Below are positions 45,901-58,300 of a DNA stretch of 64,000 nt, piece by piece; within the stretch, counting starts at the first letter, position 1, and each line of letters starts with the position of its first letter. The position numbers were made by a program, and so were the translations under genes. Below the pieces are notes generated by a model, which saw only the letters and a program-made list of their open reading frames with translations, was not told where the DNA came from and searched no databases. Source of the DNA: Pyrus communis (taxonomy: Eukaryota > Streptophyta > Magnoliopsida > Rosales > Rosaceae); assembly GCF_963583255.1 (NCBI RefSeq), contig NC_084808.1, positions 28,538,300 through 28,602,299 on the forward strand, in the 5' to 3' direction.

Positions 45901-46235
45901 GCGCAAGGTAACATTTTTTTTTGGATTTCATGATCTTACCAGAACTTATAGATGATTTAGCTATGGGCAAAGTATAACTTGTTTTATGCTTGTAGAATGA
46001 CAAGGCATTGGCTGGTGAGGCAGAGGATGCAAGCCAAGAAAAGCTCAACAAGGAAGCAGACAAGTATTGTAAGACATTATTGGGGAAGATATCACGGGGA
46101 AGCGGGTGCAAGAAAACTGTGGCCCTTGCAGTTGTTGCCTTGGCTGTTGGTGCTGCTGTCATGTCCCCAAACGTGGAGTCTTGGGAATCGGAGTTGAAGA
46201 AACTAACAGTGACTATCAGCTCTTTCTTTGAATGA
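42908..46235 (+). CDS. TMEM214-like ER membrane protein (DUF2359)
   Basis: Ten exons give 605 residues: 42908-43426, 43530-43667, 44380-44565, 44691-44828, 44941-45059, 45142-45274, 45346-45475, 45581-45660, 45773-45907, 45996-46235. All introns are GT-AG and frames join exactly. The N-terminus (1-160) is hydrophilic with basic KRPRKKK, an acidic block and KKSKPKKPKKPK. The conserved body starts at IDEANDLEAFLIDIS and continues through FADYFGRAFSAV, FPWVKMFKE and IPLSHISE. Hydrophobic VAIFVVVAMVLRR (about 282-294) and VALAVVALAVGAAVM (about 567-581) are probable membrane segments. Human TMEM214 is an ER membrane protein involved in stress-induced death. The plant role is not established. It is intact, and its neighbour NDHL (opposite strand) is also its neighbour in Arabidopsis (At1g70770/At1g70760). 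Confidence 0.92.
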
Positions 46236-46802
46236 ACTGTGATTTCCAGTTCCGAGAATCTTTCCTTAGCAGGATGAGCGAAGCTGGTTTAGAAGCTGAC
46301 GGTGCAAAGTACCGACTTTTATTCTCTTACAAAATAGAGTATGATGAAGAAAAGTTCTGCTAATTTACTCCAGAATAAGGTGGCGACAAACAGGAAGTTC
46401 TATTTATACTTTTATCCCGACGGGATACAGAACTAGACGTAGTTGAAGGTCGATACTTGCTTGAAGGTTTGATTTGGTTTGAGTTTTTTGTTTTCGGTTC
46501 AACTTTCATGTCTATTTAGATTCGTTTGAAGGTATTCCCCGCTAACATCTACAAATACCAGCAATATGTTTATGAGAACTCAGAGACCGATAGAAATATG
46601 TATTCTCGGATTAGTGTTTCGTTTGAAAAGGAATTTTGAATTTGAGGTTTGATTCTTCATTATATTCATTAGAGTTCTGGATTTAAGTTCATATGTATCA
46701 AATCTGTCATTGGGGTATAACATTGTACATGTTCAGCTGCATCCGCCACGGCGTTCGGAAGTACCTAAGTACTACAAGAAGCTTATAGAGGATCTGCATT
46801 TT
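46236..46802. other. 3' region between convergent TMEM214 and NDHL
   Basis: It should contain the TMEM214 3' UTR. No further feature seen. Confidence 0.4.
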
Positions 46803-48531
46803 CTACGAGTACTCTTCAGGTTCTGCAAATGGGTACTTTAGAAAGCCAGCTTTTATTTGGTCAGGATCGTCCGGCTCGACCAAGGATACTTCATGGATGG
46901 ATCTCGTGGGAACTTCCTGAAGTTCAGAAATGGTGCCCAAAGTAGTACTCTGCACAATGGGAGAAGCATAACTGAATCACTGCTTTTTCTACTCTAAATC
47001 TTAACAGCGACAAGGGGATGATTTCCGTACGGTTCATTTTTCTTTCAGCACTTTGTATTTCGACTCACTTTTGATTTCATTTCGAAGACGAGAAATAAGC
47101 AGAAGTGTGCGGAATCACTTCCCCAAATTTTGGTGGTTCGTTTAGGATAATCAAGAAGAAACCAAATGAAATGATTAAAAAAGGGCACTTACCAAGGGAA
47201 GAACAAGAAGACAAACATGAACTGAAAGTACATCTCTAGGAGATTTCTCTTATACCACCTAATCCGAAGCCAGTTCATGATAATTGGCTGCAATCACACT
47301 AAAGTGCTTTTCTGAAAAGCTCCATGTCACAAAAGAAAGTACAAAGATAAGGTGAAGTGTACTTACTGGCATGACAAGGAAGTACCTGAAGGCAACAACT
47401 CCTGACTGGATTACAGCAAGTTCACCTCTTCTTTGGACACCGTCTCAAAGTCCATCCTAGTCTCTAGGCCGGTCCAGAATAGGCTAAGTGAGGAACCAGT
47501 CTATCTAATGTTAGTATGAGTCCATCAACAATGGTTGATTCTTTTTTTTTTGCAATTGGCGCCTGGGATACACGCGCTTGTGGGTGCTTGTTCCAGACTT
47601 CAAAAAAAAAAAATGTCAGAATCTCACCGTGGACCATGCGTCCACTTTTGAGGTGTTGGATTTTAACCTTTTTGAAATCTAACGGTCCATATTAATTAAC
47701 TTAATAAAAAAATTATAAAAAATGTTTAAAAATACAGAAAAAATTAAACGATTATATATATATATAAATATATAAATACCTAACCATCTCCTACAAAAAT
47801 TGTACTTTCGAAAAATGATACGTGACGTGACAAGATTGGTTAAAAATTCTATCTGAAATTCAAAATAAAATTATTTTTTAATACGAATTAATTAGACTTT
47901 GGACCAGCTCATTTTTTAGGGGTAGAGATGCACTTGGTCAATTACTATTCAATGAAGTCAATTACTGTTGATTTGGGTGGATTAAATGGACTTTAGGCCA
48001 GCTCATTTTTTAGGGGTGGACTTACTCTTAAAACCCATGTCAAATCTTCCTCGTAGTTTATACCAATGACAGCAAACGCATGCTGCTCAATCTGCTAAGA
48101 TAGTTCATGATTAGGCCTGTTTCGGAACACTGATCTAGAAAACACTTATACTCACATGCACTTACATTAAAAGTGCTTTTATTAGAAAAACATTGAAGTT
48201 TATATTAAAAATCCAAATGCTTCCCTATACAGTTGGGAATGCTTCTTCAAAAAGCGCTTCTATTAACGGAAATACTTTTTAAGTTTACAGGTTAAGCAAG
48301 ATTAGAAGGAGAAGCAGAGATCATGAGTGGCTAAAGTTCGGATCTTTTTTAACGATCTGGATAATTTTTTTAGAATGGAAATTGGAGACTGAGAAAGAAA
48401 GCTTGTACCTTTTCAGGCTTGACATTGATGGTATGTCTGTGTTGGGAAGTGACTGGAAGAGAAGAAGAACGCCGGGAACGGCTGAGAGAAGGCAGCGCCG
48501 GGGGAATTTGGAAGCTGAATGAGCAGCTCAT
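46803..48531 (-). pseudogene. Chloroplast NDH complex subunit L (NDHL/CRR23) pseudogene
   Basis: NDHL is a nuclear-encoded thylakoid membrane subunit of the NDH complex that drives cyclic electron flow. Exon 1 (48531-48409) encodes a Ser/Arg-rich transit peptide (MSCSFSFQIPPALPSLSRSR). The end of exon 2 (to 47367) reads AVIQSGVVAFRYFLVMP. Exon 3 (47287-47193) reads PIIMNWLRIRWYKRN and MYFQFMFVFLFFP. Exon 4 (46949-46803) begins VLLWAPFLNFRKFPRDPSMK. The codon split by intron 3 should be GGA (Gly of FFPG) but reads TG+A, a stop. A 1-bp shift after KYPW moves the true C-terminus (DDPDQIKAGFLKYPFAEPEE) to another frame. The start of exon 2 cannot be found cleanly. Splice sites otherwise survive, so decay is recent. 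Confidence 0.85.
47440..48400. other. Enlarged NDHL intron 1 with simple repeats
   Basis: Nearly 1 kb separates exon 1 from the exon 2 remnant. It holds AT-rich sequence, A/T runs and a direct repeat around CAGCTCATTTTTTAGGGGT at about 47905 and 47998. Insertion of foreign sequence is likely, but no element borders are clear. Confidence 0.4.
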
Positions 48532-48859
48532 TTTAGAGCTCTCTTTCTTCTTTTTTCTGTTTTCTTATCCCTAAGGTTTGCGTTTCATGGCAGAAAATGC
48601 ATGGCATTTCTTGACAATAAAGTTAAAATACATAACAAATAATAATTAATAAATAATAATTTATTATCAAACTTATAATTATACTTTTACCACTAGAAAT
48701 GAATATAAAAAACAGAAAATAAATAAAAAAACCCCAAAACCCCAGACAATCTTAAAGATTGAGTCTTGAATAGAACCCACAACTGGAAAAGCTTCTTCTG
48801 AACCCCAAAAGCTCACTGCAACTCTGCAACTTTCCAATTTCTGCCTCAATCAGGTAAAA

Positions 48860-51800
48860 ATGTTGGCCTCGGCAGCCCAACCGCCGTTAACGGTGAAACC
48901 GCCTCATCTCCACCAGTCCTCACCCTGCATCTCAAACACCCACATGGAAGTCATTGCAGCTAAACCCACCAGACCCAGAAACAGAAGGAAAGCACTCTTC
49001 TTCCATTCAACTTGTTCCCAATGCCTCAAATCATTCTCTCCCCGCCAATTTCTTACAAGGGTCAGCGGTGGCGACGGCGGCGGTGCGGCTTATGCCACCC
49101 CCACAACAATATAAACCACCCACTGTAAGTTTTCAATTTCGTCCATTTATTATCAAGAACTAATCTTTTTAGTCGTTAATATGTTTCATTAAGATTCATC
49201 CCAGAAGATTATATTTCATAAGGATTAAAACCCACAAAATTATATTTCATGAGGATGAAATGTGAACTTTGATAATCCGATTCTCGCCACTTTTGATTTG
49301 TAGGACACAAAGAGATAAAGAGTAGTTCTTTGGGTGAGGGGTATGTCGGCTTGTTTATTCGGATGCTCGGGCTGGACAATGATTCCCTTGATAGAGAGCA
49401 GGCTATAGTGGCACTCTGGAAATACTCACTTGGAGGGAAGCAATATGTTGATGCCATTATGCAGTTTCCTGGCTGCATAAACCTGATTGTAAACTTGCTG
49501 AGGTCCGAATCCAGTTTTGCGTGTGAAGCTGCTGCTGGACTTTTAAGATCGATATCCCTTGTTAATTTGTATAGAGATGTGGTGGCACAGAGTGGAGCAA
49601 ATGAAGAGATAACGGGTTTGCTAAATCGACCGTCTTTGAATCCTGAGGTATAGGATGGGTATCTCGCTCGTGGAATCGCTTTCCACATTTTTCTTGATGT
49701 AGAAAAGTGAGGTAGGTTGTTATAACATTTCTGCAGGTGAAGGAGCAAGCTATATGTACTTTGTGGAACTTGTCCGTCGATGAGAAGTTCAGAGAGAAAA
49801 TTACAAACATTGATGTGTTGCCATTACTTGTTAAGTCCGTGGATGATGAGGACATAAAGGTGAAGGAAGCAGCTGGAGGGGTGTTGGCAAATTTGGCATT
49901 AAGTCACTTTAGTCACAGCATTATGGTTGAAGCAGGTGTTATACCAAAATTGGTGAGACTTCTTCTTCCATTTTTTGTCGGTAGTAGATTTAGCTTTTGA
50001 GTTGGATCGGATGGCTTTAGCTAAGTGTACTGGTTTTCATTTTCAATGGTTTTTGATACGTAGTAGTTGGTTTGGGATTATCTTGTATCCATCGCATGTG
50101 AAACAAAATATTAAGCATTTCAATCACTATATCATAGTTTCGAATCCCCCTGTTCTAATGTTTTTTGTTATGATACTTATAGATTAATTCACTTTATTAT
50201 TAATGCAGGCAAAGCTCTTAAGAACTGAGATTGAAGGATCTAAGGTAATTAGAAAGGAGGCAAGAAATGCATTTTTAGAACTGTGTAAGGATGAGTACTT
50301 TAGAATTCTTATTGTGGAGGAAGGTCTGGTTCCCGTCCCCATCATTGGTTCAGCTTATAAGTCCTTCAGGCCGGGTTTGTATTCATGGCCTAGTTTACCA
50401 GGTGGTGTGGAGCTTGAACAGACTTATAAAACTCCCTCCAGGTTTGGTGCCTCTGAATTACTCCTTGGGTTACATGTTGATGACAAAAACGCAAATATAG
50501 AGGAAGCCAAGATGAATGCGATTGTTGGACGGACGCAGCAGCAGTTTCTTGCTCGTATGGGGGCCATTGAACTGGAAGATGATAAAAAACAATCTGAATT
50601 AACCACCGGTAAACAACTCACACTTTTGCCATGGACAGATGGTGTGGCTAGATTGGTTTTGATTATTGGACTTGAAGATGAGTCTGCAATAACAAGAGGT
50701 GCCGAGGCAATTGCTGATGCATCTATCAATGAACATATAAGGATAGCATTCAGAGAAGCTGGGGCAGTTAAGCTTTTAGTACAGCTTCTACACGGTAAGA
50801 ATGATGCTGTGGTACTGGCTGTAGCTCGTGCACTAGAGAGGTTGTCTGTAAGGTAAGTAATCTTTCACTGTTTTCAAGTCTCTTGTTTTGGGTGTTTTGA
50901 ATGAAAGGCAAACCCTTTTGAAAATTAAATTGACAGGCGCAATTTATGAGGCAACAAATAACTTGGCCTCTCTACTTAGCTGACAAAGTTCTTGTTTTGC
51001 TTGATGCAGCAATGTTGTTTGCCATTTAATTGAAGCCGAAGGTGTTAGAGATCCTTTGACTGACCTTCTAAAGCGTCTGGAGGTCCCTGACATCTTGTTG
51101 GAAAAAGGTCATTCATCATGTTATTTTTTTCCAATCTCCAATTCTTACGGCAAGTGATTCCAGTTTAAGTTTATCACGTGAATCATTGTTGTAATGCAGG
51201 CCTTGGATATTCTTGCCCGGATCTCAGATCCTAGTAAAAAAATGAAGTCAAAGGTTGGTCAATTGTCTCTTGATAACATGTTTGAAACCTTATAGTTATC
51301 AATTAGCTAACCAAGTATGTTGCTTTCTTTCCAGTTTTATGATGGACCAGTAAACGGATAAAAAAAAGGATTGGAGGCTGGAAGGGGTCCTTATGGTTCC
51401 ATGGGAATAACTGGAGACACAGCTCATATGCCGATGTCAAAAACTAATACCAGGTTCATTACCCCCTCCTCCCTCCCTCCCTCCCTCCCTGTTCTTTTTC
51501 TCCATTATGTCACATGTTAAAGGCGAAATTTATGTACTATAGTGTAGCTTCACATACTTTTCCATGTTAAAGCAAAAGAACAAAAAAGGGCAGAACGCAA
51601 ATGTTTAAGCTTCACTGTGTTGAGTGCATAATTTTCTGGTCCTTTTTGAAAAAACAAAAAAAAAAAAGACTGAGTAAAGTTCTGTCAGTATGAAAATGTG
51701 CTCGACTCTGGGGTTATTGCTCGCCTTGTTGAGACATTAAAGACACCAATCCCAAGTTTGCAAACAAAAGCTGCTTCAATCCTTGAGTTCTATACAGTTA

Positions 51801-52688
51801 TTGACCCGAGTATGGACACCATCGTTTCAGTGAATATTGAATCTGGTTTGGATATTGTTTTCCAACAAAAGATTCTTGAAGGAATTGGAAATTATTTTCC
51901 TTCTAGTAAAACTGTAAAATATATGAAAATGCTGGTTTCGCTTTCGCTTTGAAGGTAAGTAATAACAGTGCTTGTTCACAGATTTGATATTTTATTAACT
52001 TCTGTATGTGGTATTTTCAGACACGGAATCAGAAGTATATAATCAGCAGCCAGAAAAATATGCCTTTGAAGTTGAAGAAGCTGGTCTTGCTATATCAGCA
52101 GCATCCCGGTTATTTACAAAACTTCTCGACTCTAAGAAGTTCTGCCAAAAAATAGATTCCGCACATTTCACCAAATTTCTCCGTGATATCCTGTAGTCTA
52201 ATATCCCCCTTCACAACAAAGATTGGGTTGCTGCTTGTTTGGTGAAACTTGGTTCTCTTTCTGGTCCCAGACTAGAATTCGAGGACCCAATCAACATGGA
52301 AGTAACTCTCCACGAGACCATTCCGAGACTCATGGAGCAGTTAAAAACCTCATTCGTTCTAGAAGAAAAGGAAGCTGCGGTTGTAGAACTCAACAAAATA
52401 ATCTTTGAAGGGGTGGTTGATTGCACGCGAGCCATTGCTTCCAAAGGTGGTATATTTCTGTTGGTCGAACTGATTGAAGAAGGGAGTGAGAGGGCCATTG
52501 AAGCAAGCTTGGCGATACTGTATAATCTGAGCATGGACAGTGAGAATCATTCGGCAATTGTAGTTGCTGGAGCAGTTCCCGTTTTGAGGAGAATTGTCCT
52601 ATCACAAAGACCACAGTGGAACGGGGCACTTCATTTGCTGAGGACTCTTACCCACATAAGGAGATGGTGCCAAACCTTATGGTTATGA
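48860..52688 (+). pseudogene. ARM-repeat protein pseudogene (chloroplast-type, At1g23180-like)
   Basis: A long armadillo-repeat protein matching the plant family I recall as At1g23180. Recognisable exons: 48860-49124, about 49304-49647, 49737-49952, 50209-50852, 51010-51107, 51200-51253, 51335-51453, 51689-51954, 52021-52688. Repeats include GLFIRMLGLDNDSLDREQAI, EQAICTLWNLSVDEKFREKI, KVKEAAGGVLANLALSH, DGVARLVLIIGLEDESAI and ASLAILYNLSMDSENHSAIV. Breaks: TAA just before the exon 1 donor with no frame leading cleanly into exon 2; an extra A before the exon 5 donor (A5 run); TAA in exon 7 after FYDGPVNG; an indel at the start of exon 8; TAG after FLRDIL in exon 9. Splice sites are mostly kept. 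Conservation between breaks is high, so inactivation is recent or some indels are assembly errors in homopolymers. Confidence 0.85.
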
Positions 52689-53124
52689 GATAATTTTTTC
52701 CATTTTTGCCAAACTTAAAGCTATGAATGTACCCTTATATTGAAGGGCGAGGTAACTCGTAATTTTGTACTGGGGCAGCTGATGCCGTTAGTATATGTAC
52801 GGATTGTAATCAAGCTCCTTGCCCTTCTGTACAAGCACAGGAATGTAAAAATTTTGGTGGTTAAAAGTGAGATAAATTTTTGACGCCATTTTTCTTGTTT
52901 TGCACTACACTGTTTAGTTCTGTCCCGAGATGATCATGAGATGAAATTTCGTCGGTTTTTTAGGTCTGAAGACCCTTTCTTTTTGTAGAACTGTGGATTA
53001 TTTTCTTGCTACATTATTTTAGTTTTCTGGAGATATTTATCAGTTGGACCCGGCCAACTGTTATAACTTATAACCGTCCAACAGCAGAATAGACAGTATT
53101 TGAGACGCTCCACTACCACCCACC

Positions 53125-54272
53125 ATGTGTAGCTTATCCTCTTGCCTTTCCCTAACCAAAAACCTTGCCCATGCTTCTCTTTCCAGCGACAACAACGATT
53201 CACCGCGGCCACCACCGCTGCCATCTCTCCAAGCCAATACCACCAAACCTCCTCTGCCCAGCAGAAACAATACACCAACGATTCTAAGAAAGAAGCAGCA
53301 AAACCAGCTACAACGCAAGCCGAGGCAGCCTTCTGTCATTGAAATTGAACGAGCTATTGGCGGCGGAAGGTTCCGCGATGCAAACCCAAAGTATGTGACA
53401 GTTATACTACTGGTCTTGTTCATACATGTACTTCGCTGAATTTCTCGACTTGCTATCCACTTTTTTAGCTGCTTTTAAGGTTACAATGCTTTGTTTGTTT
53501 AACTTCCGCTGCGTTCTTCGAATTCCATTTTCTTGTCGATAGTTGATAAACCTGATACGGTTTGTGTGCTACAACATTCAGGGACTTGGAAGAACAGAAG
53601 AACGCGAAATTCGACATGTCTATGATGAACTTTCCTAGCAAGTTTGAAGGGCCGGTGGAGAAGAAGCTCCGCGAGACCGGAGAGTGGGTGACCGATAAAA
53701 CTGAAAAGAGTTTCCGTCTAAATGGTAATATTCTGGCCATAACAAAATGAAGCACGTGAGTTACCAAATGCATTTATCTTTCAATTAGAGTGAACTATTT
53801 TATCTGCTGATATGACTAGTAAAGACGCAAAACCGAACACATTGACGTTCGAGGATTTATACAGCCGACCGCACTTAGTGGAAGTAGGCTTGGTTGCTAT
53901 TATTGTTATATAGAACTAGTAGAGCTTCTGTATCACTTGTCTCTTCATAACCACCTCATACCGCCTTTCTACATCTTTCGCCATCTGTCGTCCTGAATTC
54001 ATGAATCCTGCCCGCCATCGATGAACTTCAGGTCCTGATTGATGCAATGCGATCATTTGTTGACTTGTGCATGATCTGCTGCTAACTGCAACCTTGTAAA
54101 TCATCGATGAACTTATATGTTTTTGGTTTTTGTGTGTTTGCTTGCTTCTGCAGGCAAAAACGTTCTCAAGTTTGTGTTCTTCTGGTTACTACCAATCTGG
54201 AGTTTCTCGCTCTTAGTGGCCGCTGGGGCCATCAAGCTCAACTCTCCACTTCTTGATGACCTCATCATGTAA
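53125..54272 (+). CDS. Small probable chloroplast protein with one C-terminal membrane segment
   Basis: Three exons (53125-53390, 53582-53724, 54154-54272; GT-AG) give 175 residues. The first 70 are Ser/Pro/Gln/Arg-rich and nearly acid-free, like a plastid transit peptide. The conserved core is VIEIERAIGGGRFRDANPKD, EEQKNAKFDMSMMNFPSKFE and GPVEKKLRETGEWVTDKTEK. One hydrophobic helix (about 141-163, FVFFWLLPIWSFSLLVAAGA) is followed by the short tail LNSPLLDDLIM. I recognise the pattern as a conserved plant protein but cannot give it a function. It is probably anchored in a plastid membrane with a short C-terminal tail. Nothing suggests that it is broken. It lies about 440 bp after the dead ARM gene, in the same direction. 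Confidence 0.8.
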
Positions 54273-55396
54273 ACTTGTCACTTAAATTTTACTTCCATGA
54301 CAATTCCTCCGGCTCTGTATTTTACAATGCGATATTCTATACGGTTTCAGTTTACGAAAAGAAATATTCGGATTTGGGTGCAAGCGGCAGGGCACGCTTA
54401 TACCTAATACAGTTATTAACAGTTCTTCTTTTGACATAAAAAAAATCAACTTGTTGGTGGGCGGACCTCCTAAGTATTTTCTTTTCAAATATTTATTTGT
54501 TTACCGGATAATTTTCTGTTCAACAGTCCTAAACTTCTGGATGCAGAATCTTTGGAAACAAAGCCCAAAAGTCTATTTTTTCAATAAATCTCTTTACACG
54601 GTTCTGCTTTCTTAAGGTCTTCATGTTAAAGATCTGTACGGATCAAATTTATATCAGTAATACAATTATATTAGTTTAGAATTTAAAATTTTTAAATATT
54701 TGACAATTTAATAAAGCAAAACAGTTTAAAATGAAGAAAATTATCCTAATTGTGGGACTGAGGAGAAAAAAAATAGTATAATCTTGTGACTAATACGAAT
54801 TTAACCTTCACATATTCTCAAAACGGAGAATTCTTTGCGATATATGGTGGAATTAGGTAGTTCCGTGACTGTCCTACGAGACTAGGAGGAGGGTATGTTC
54901 CTTGCTTGTAATGGTGGTGAACGTGGGACACTAACCATATTATATGTGTGATATGACGCACACCAAAAGCAGGTCATAATTTCATAATTTCCAACCAATA
55001 AAAAATAATTAAATTCGAGCAAAAAAAAATAAAGAAATAAAAAATAAAAGTGACTCATCACCTCAGGAAAAAATGAAAATAAAAAGGAAAGAATAAAAAC
55101 GGAAAATCGAATTCACAACGACACCGTTGCATTGTTTCTGCTTTGCAGCCTGTCGTTCTTGAGTTCTTCTCTTTCTTTTCTCATCGCATAATTTCTTCAA
55201 AGTCCTTCGCTTTCCTCTCTCTTCCTCCAACCCATCGGAGCCACAGAGAGAGAAGAGAGAGAAACAAGGTCTGCAAGCCAGGTCACCGTGTCTTATTCTA
55301 GAGACAGAAAGTGGTAGTGAGAGTGAGAGAGAGAGAGAGAGCGATCTGAGCGGTGGAGGAATTGGCGTGGTGCAGTAGAAGAAGAAGCAGAGAGAA
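54273..55396. other. Intergenic and PICALM leader
   Basis: 54.3-55.1 kb shows no gene. 55200-55396 is purine-rich with GAGA repeats (55313-55342) and is probably promoter/5' UTR of the next gene. Confidence 0.45.
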
Positions 55397-58300
55397 ATGG
55401 GGACGCTTCAGACGTGGAGGAAAGCCTACGGTGCTCTCAAAGACTCCACCAAAGTCGGCCTTGCCCACGTCAACAGCGATTACGCGGTGCCAATTCCTTT
55501 CCTTTTCTTTAATCTCCGTTGATTTAATTAATTATAAGCAAAAACATAAAGATTAGATTTTGGTAATCCGGAGGAATTGGATTTTGATTTTTGGATTTGG
55601 GTTTGTTTTCTAAGAATAGGATTTGGATGTTGCGATAGTCAAAGCCACCAACCACGTCGAGTGCCCGCCCAAAGAGAGACACCTCAGAAGTCAGTTTCTA
55701 ATTTTTCAGATCCGTTGTTCTATCAAATGGGTGGTTGGATTTTGATCCAAAGATGTGATTTTTACATTTGGGGTTTTGTTGGATGCAGAGATTCTGATTG
55801 CCACATCGTCAATTCGACCGCGGGCGGATGTTGCTTATTGCATTCATGCTCTTTCAAGAAGATTAAGCAAGACCCATAATTGGACGGTATGCCGTGCTTC
55901 CCCATTCAATTGCAAAATTTGCAATGCCATACATTTTAATTTCGATTTTGTATTGGATGGTTATTGGACTTAATATGTATCTATTTCCCTTGAATTTCAA
56001 GTGGGGTTTACTTAATATTGTTGTTTATCATGCCTACTGAGTTTGCTTGGAAATATAGTTGGTTGCTTTAATAAACCGCGTAAATGTGTCTAAGTTAATC
56101 ACTCATAGTATTGTGGTGTTAGTCAATAACAGTACAGTGAAATACTGACATTAGGTTCCTACGTAAATGTTCTTCATTTTTTTATTTGTTCCACTAGATG
56201 CCTCTATTTAATCTTTTTGTGCAAAGGATTTCTTTTGATGCCCAAACAAAGTAAGTTTATGTGCTTTTAACTATTTTGAAGTGAAATCAGTGATCTTCTA
56301 CTGGTCTGGTTCAATTTTGTGTCAGTTTACGTTGTATGATGTAACACTTATTTGATTGTTTTCTTTTTGGCTGTATATGGCTCATTCTTATGGATTAATA
56401 TGCGTATGTAATATGTATACATATGTTTTGATTTCTGTTAAACTTAGATTGTATTATTTTTGCGTTTGAGATTGGCAGGTAGCTTTAAAAACATTGATAG
56501 TTATCCATAGGACCTTGAGGGAGGGCGATCCTACTTTCAGAGAAGAACTTCTAAATTTCTCGCAGAGGGGAAGAATTCTCCAGCTTTCTAATTTCAAAGA
56601 CGAATCCAGCCCCATTGGTGAATTTCAAATGCCTTAATCTCTTGAATTCTCTTGAATTTTCTCTCGTCTTTTGCATGTCAATTGTCATTACTAGCTATTA
56701 GTTGATTGAAATTATGACATTTATTTGAACGCAAAATTGAAGAAAAACAAACACATCTGTAACATAAAGATAAATAATATTCCCTTCTGTTTGCCTTTTC
56801 CTCTTCTGCAGCTTGGGATTGCTCTGCCTGGGTGCGTACTTATGCATTGTTTTTGGAGGAACGGCTCGAATGCTTTAGGGTTCTGAAGTATGACATTGAA
56901 GCTGAACGTCTTCCAAGGCCTGCCGAGGGCCAAGAGAAGGTACTTTACCAAATCTTCATGGTTCATTACTAGTTAGGATTTGGTGATAAAGATGCTTTCT
57001 TTTGCCTCAAACATAAGTCATTATTTTATGAGGATTCACAATCTTTTCTTTCCTGTGTTTAACTACTAACAGGGATATAGTAGAACCCGAGAACTGGATA
57101 GTGAAGAACTGCTGGAGCAGTTGCCTGCCTTACAGCAGCTTCTGTATCGTCTTATTGGTTGCCGGGTAACATATTTGGAACTTGTGGTTTATCTGTTGCA
57201 CTCAAACATGTGTATAAATATTCATTTCGTGATACATTATTATATCTCTGTAAAGTTATATATAGAGAGAATGTTACAACCTTTTTACACATTTGTGCAA
57301 AATGATTGATTTTGCTTCTAAATTTGCAGCCAGAAGGAGCAGCTTCCATCAATTACGTTATACAGTATGCTCTGGCCCTGGTATGTCCCACATCTTCATT
57401 TTAGTTTTGTTTTCTCTCACATATGACAATGTTATTTAAATTATAAATGGAGTATCAAGTGCTGAAAGCAAGCTTTAATCCTTATACTATTAAAGTCAGT
57501 TTAACAAATAACAGATAAAGGCTATTTTTATTTCATATCTGACCTTTTGAGTCCCTACTTTCAGGTATTGAAAGAGAGCTTTAAAATTTATTGTTCCATT
57601 AATGATGGAATCATAAATCTTGTTGATAAGGTAAATATATTATATCATTCAAGCTAATACTTTGTTACCAATGGCTATATGTTTCTCAAATCCGTTTTTG
57701 CTGCAGTTTTTTGAGATGCCAAGACATGAAGCAGTTAAAGCCCTGGATGTTTATAAACGAGCTGGTCAGCAGGTAGACATCCGCAATCATCTTGGGTTCT
57801 CATGAGTTTTTGCTATAGCATCCGTTATTAGTTTAAGTTTGCTGCTCTGCTAAAGATATCTTGGTATTTGCTGCAGGCTGTAGGTCTTTCTGATTTTTAT
57901 GATGTTTGCAAAGGATTGGAACTTGCTAGGAATTTCCAGTTTCCAGTCTTGAGAGAGGTCTTATAGGTTTCCAGCGCATTTATTTATATTCCTTTCTTGC
58001 CGTTTTCTCAGCTTATGCTAAGTACTTTATTTTAACCTTTTCAGCCTCCGCAATCCTTCCTCATAACGATGGAAGAGTATATAAAAGAGGCACCGCGGGC
58101 TGTAACTGTTCCAAGTGAGACATTGGTTGGTACTTATTCTTGTTCTTTTTTTGTTATGGAATTTTAAGCGTTTTGAGTTTTGATCAGTTAGGTTCTTTAC
58201 CAATGGAATTTTATTTTGTAAAAACAATTATAGATAATTTATATCTGCTCATTGTGAACAGCTTTTGACATATAGACCAGAAGAACCCTCAGAAGACGCA

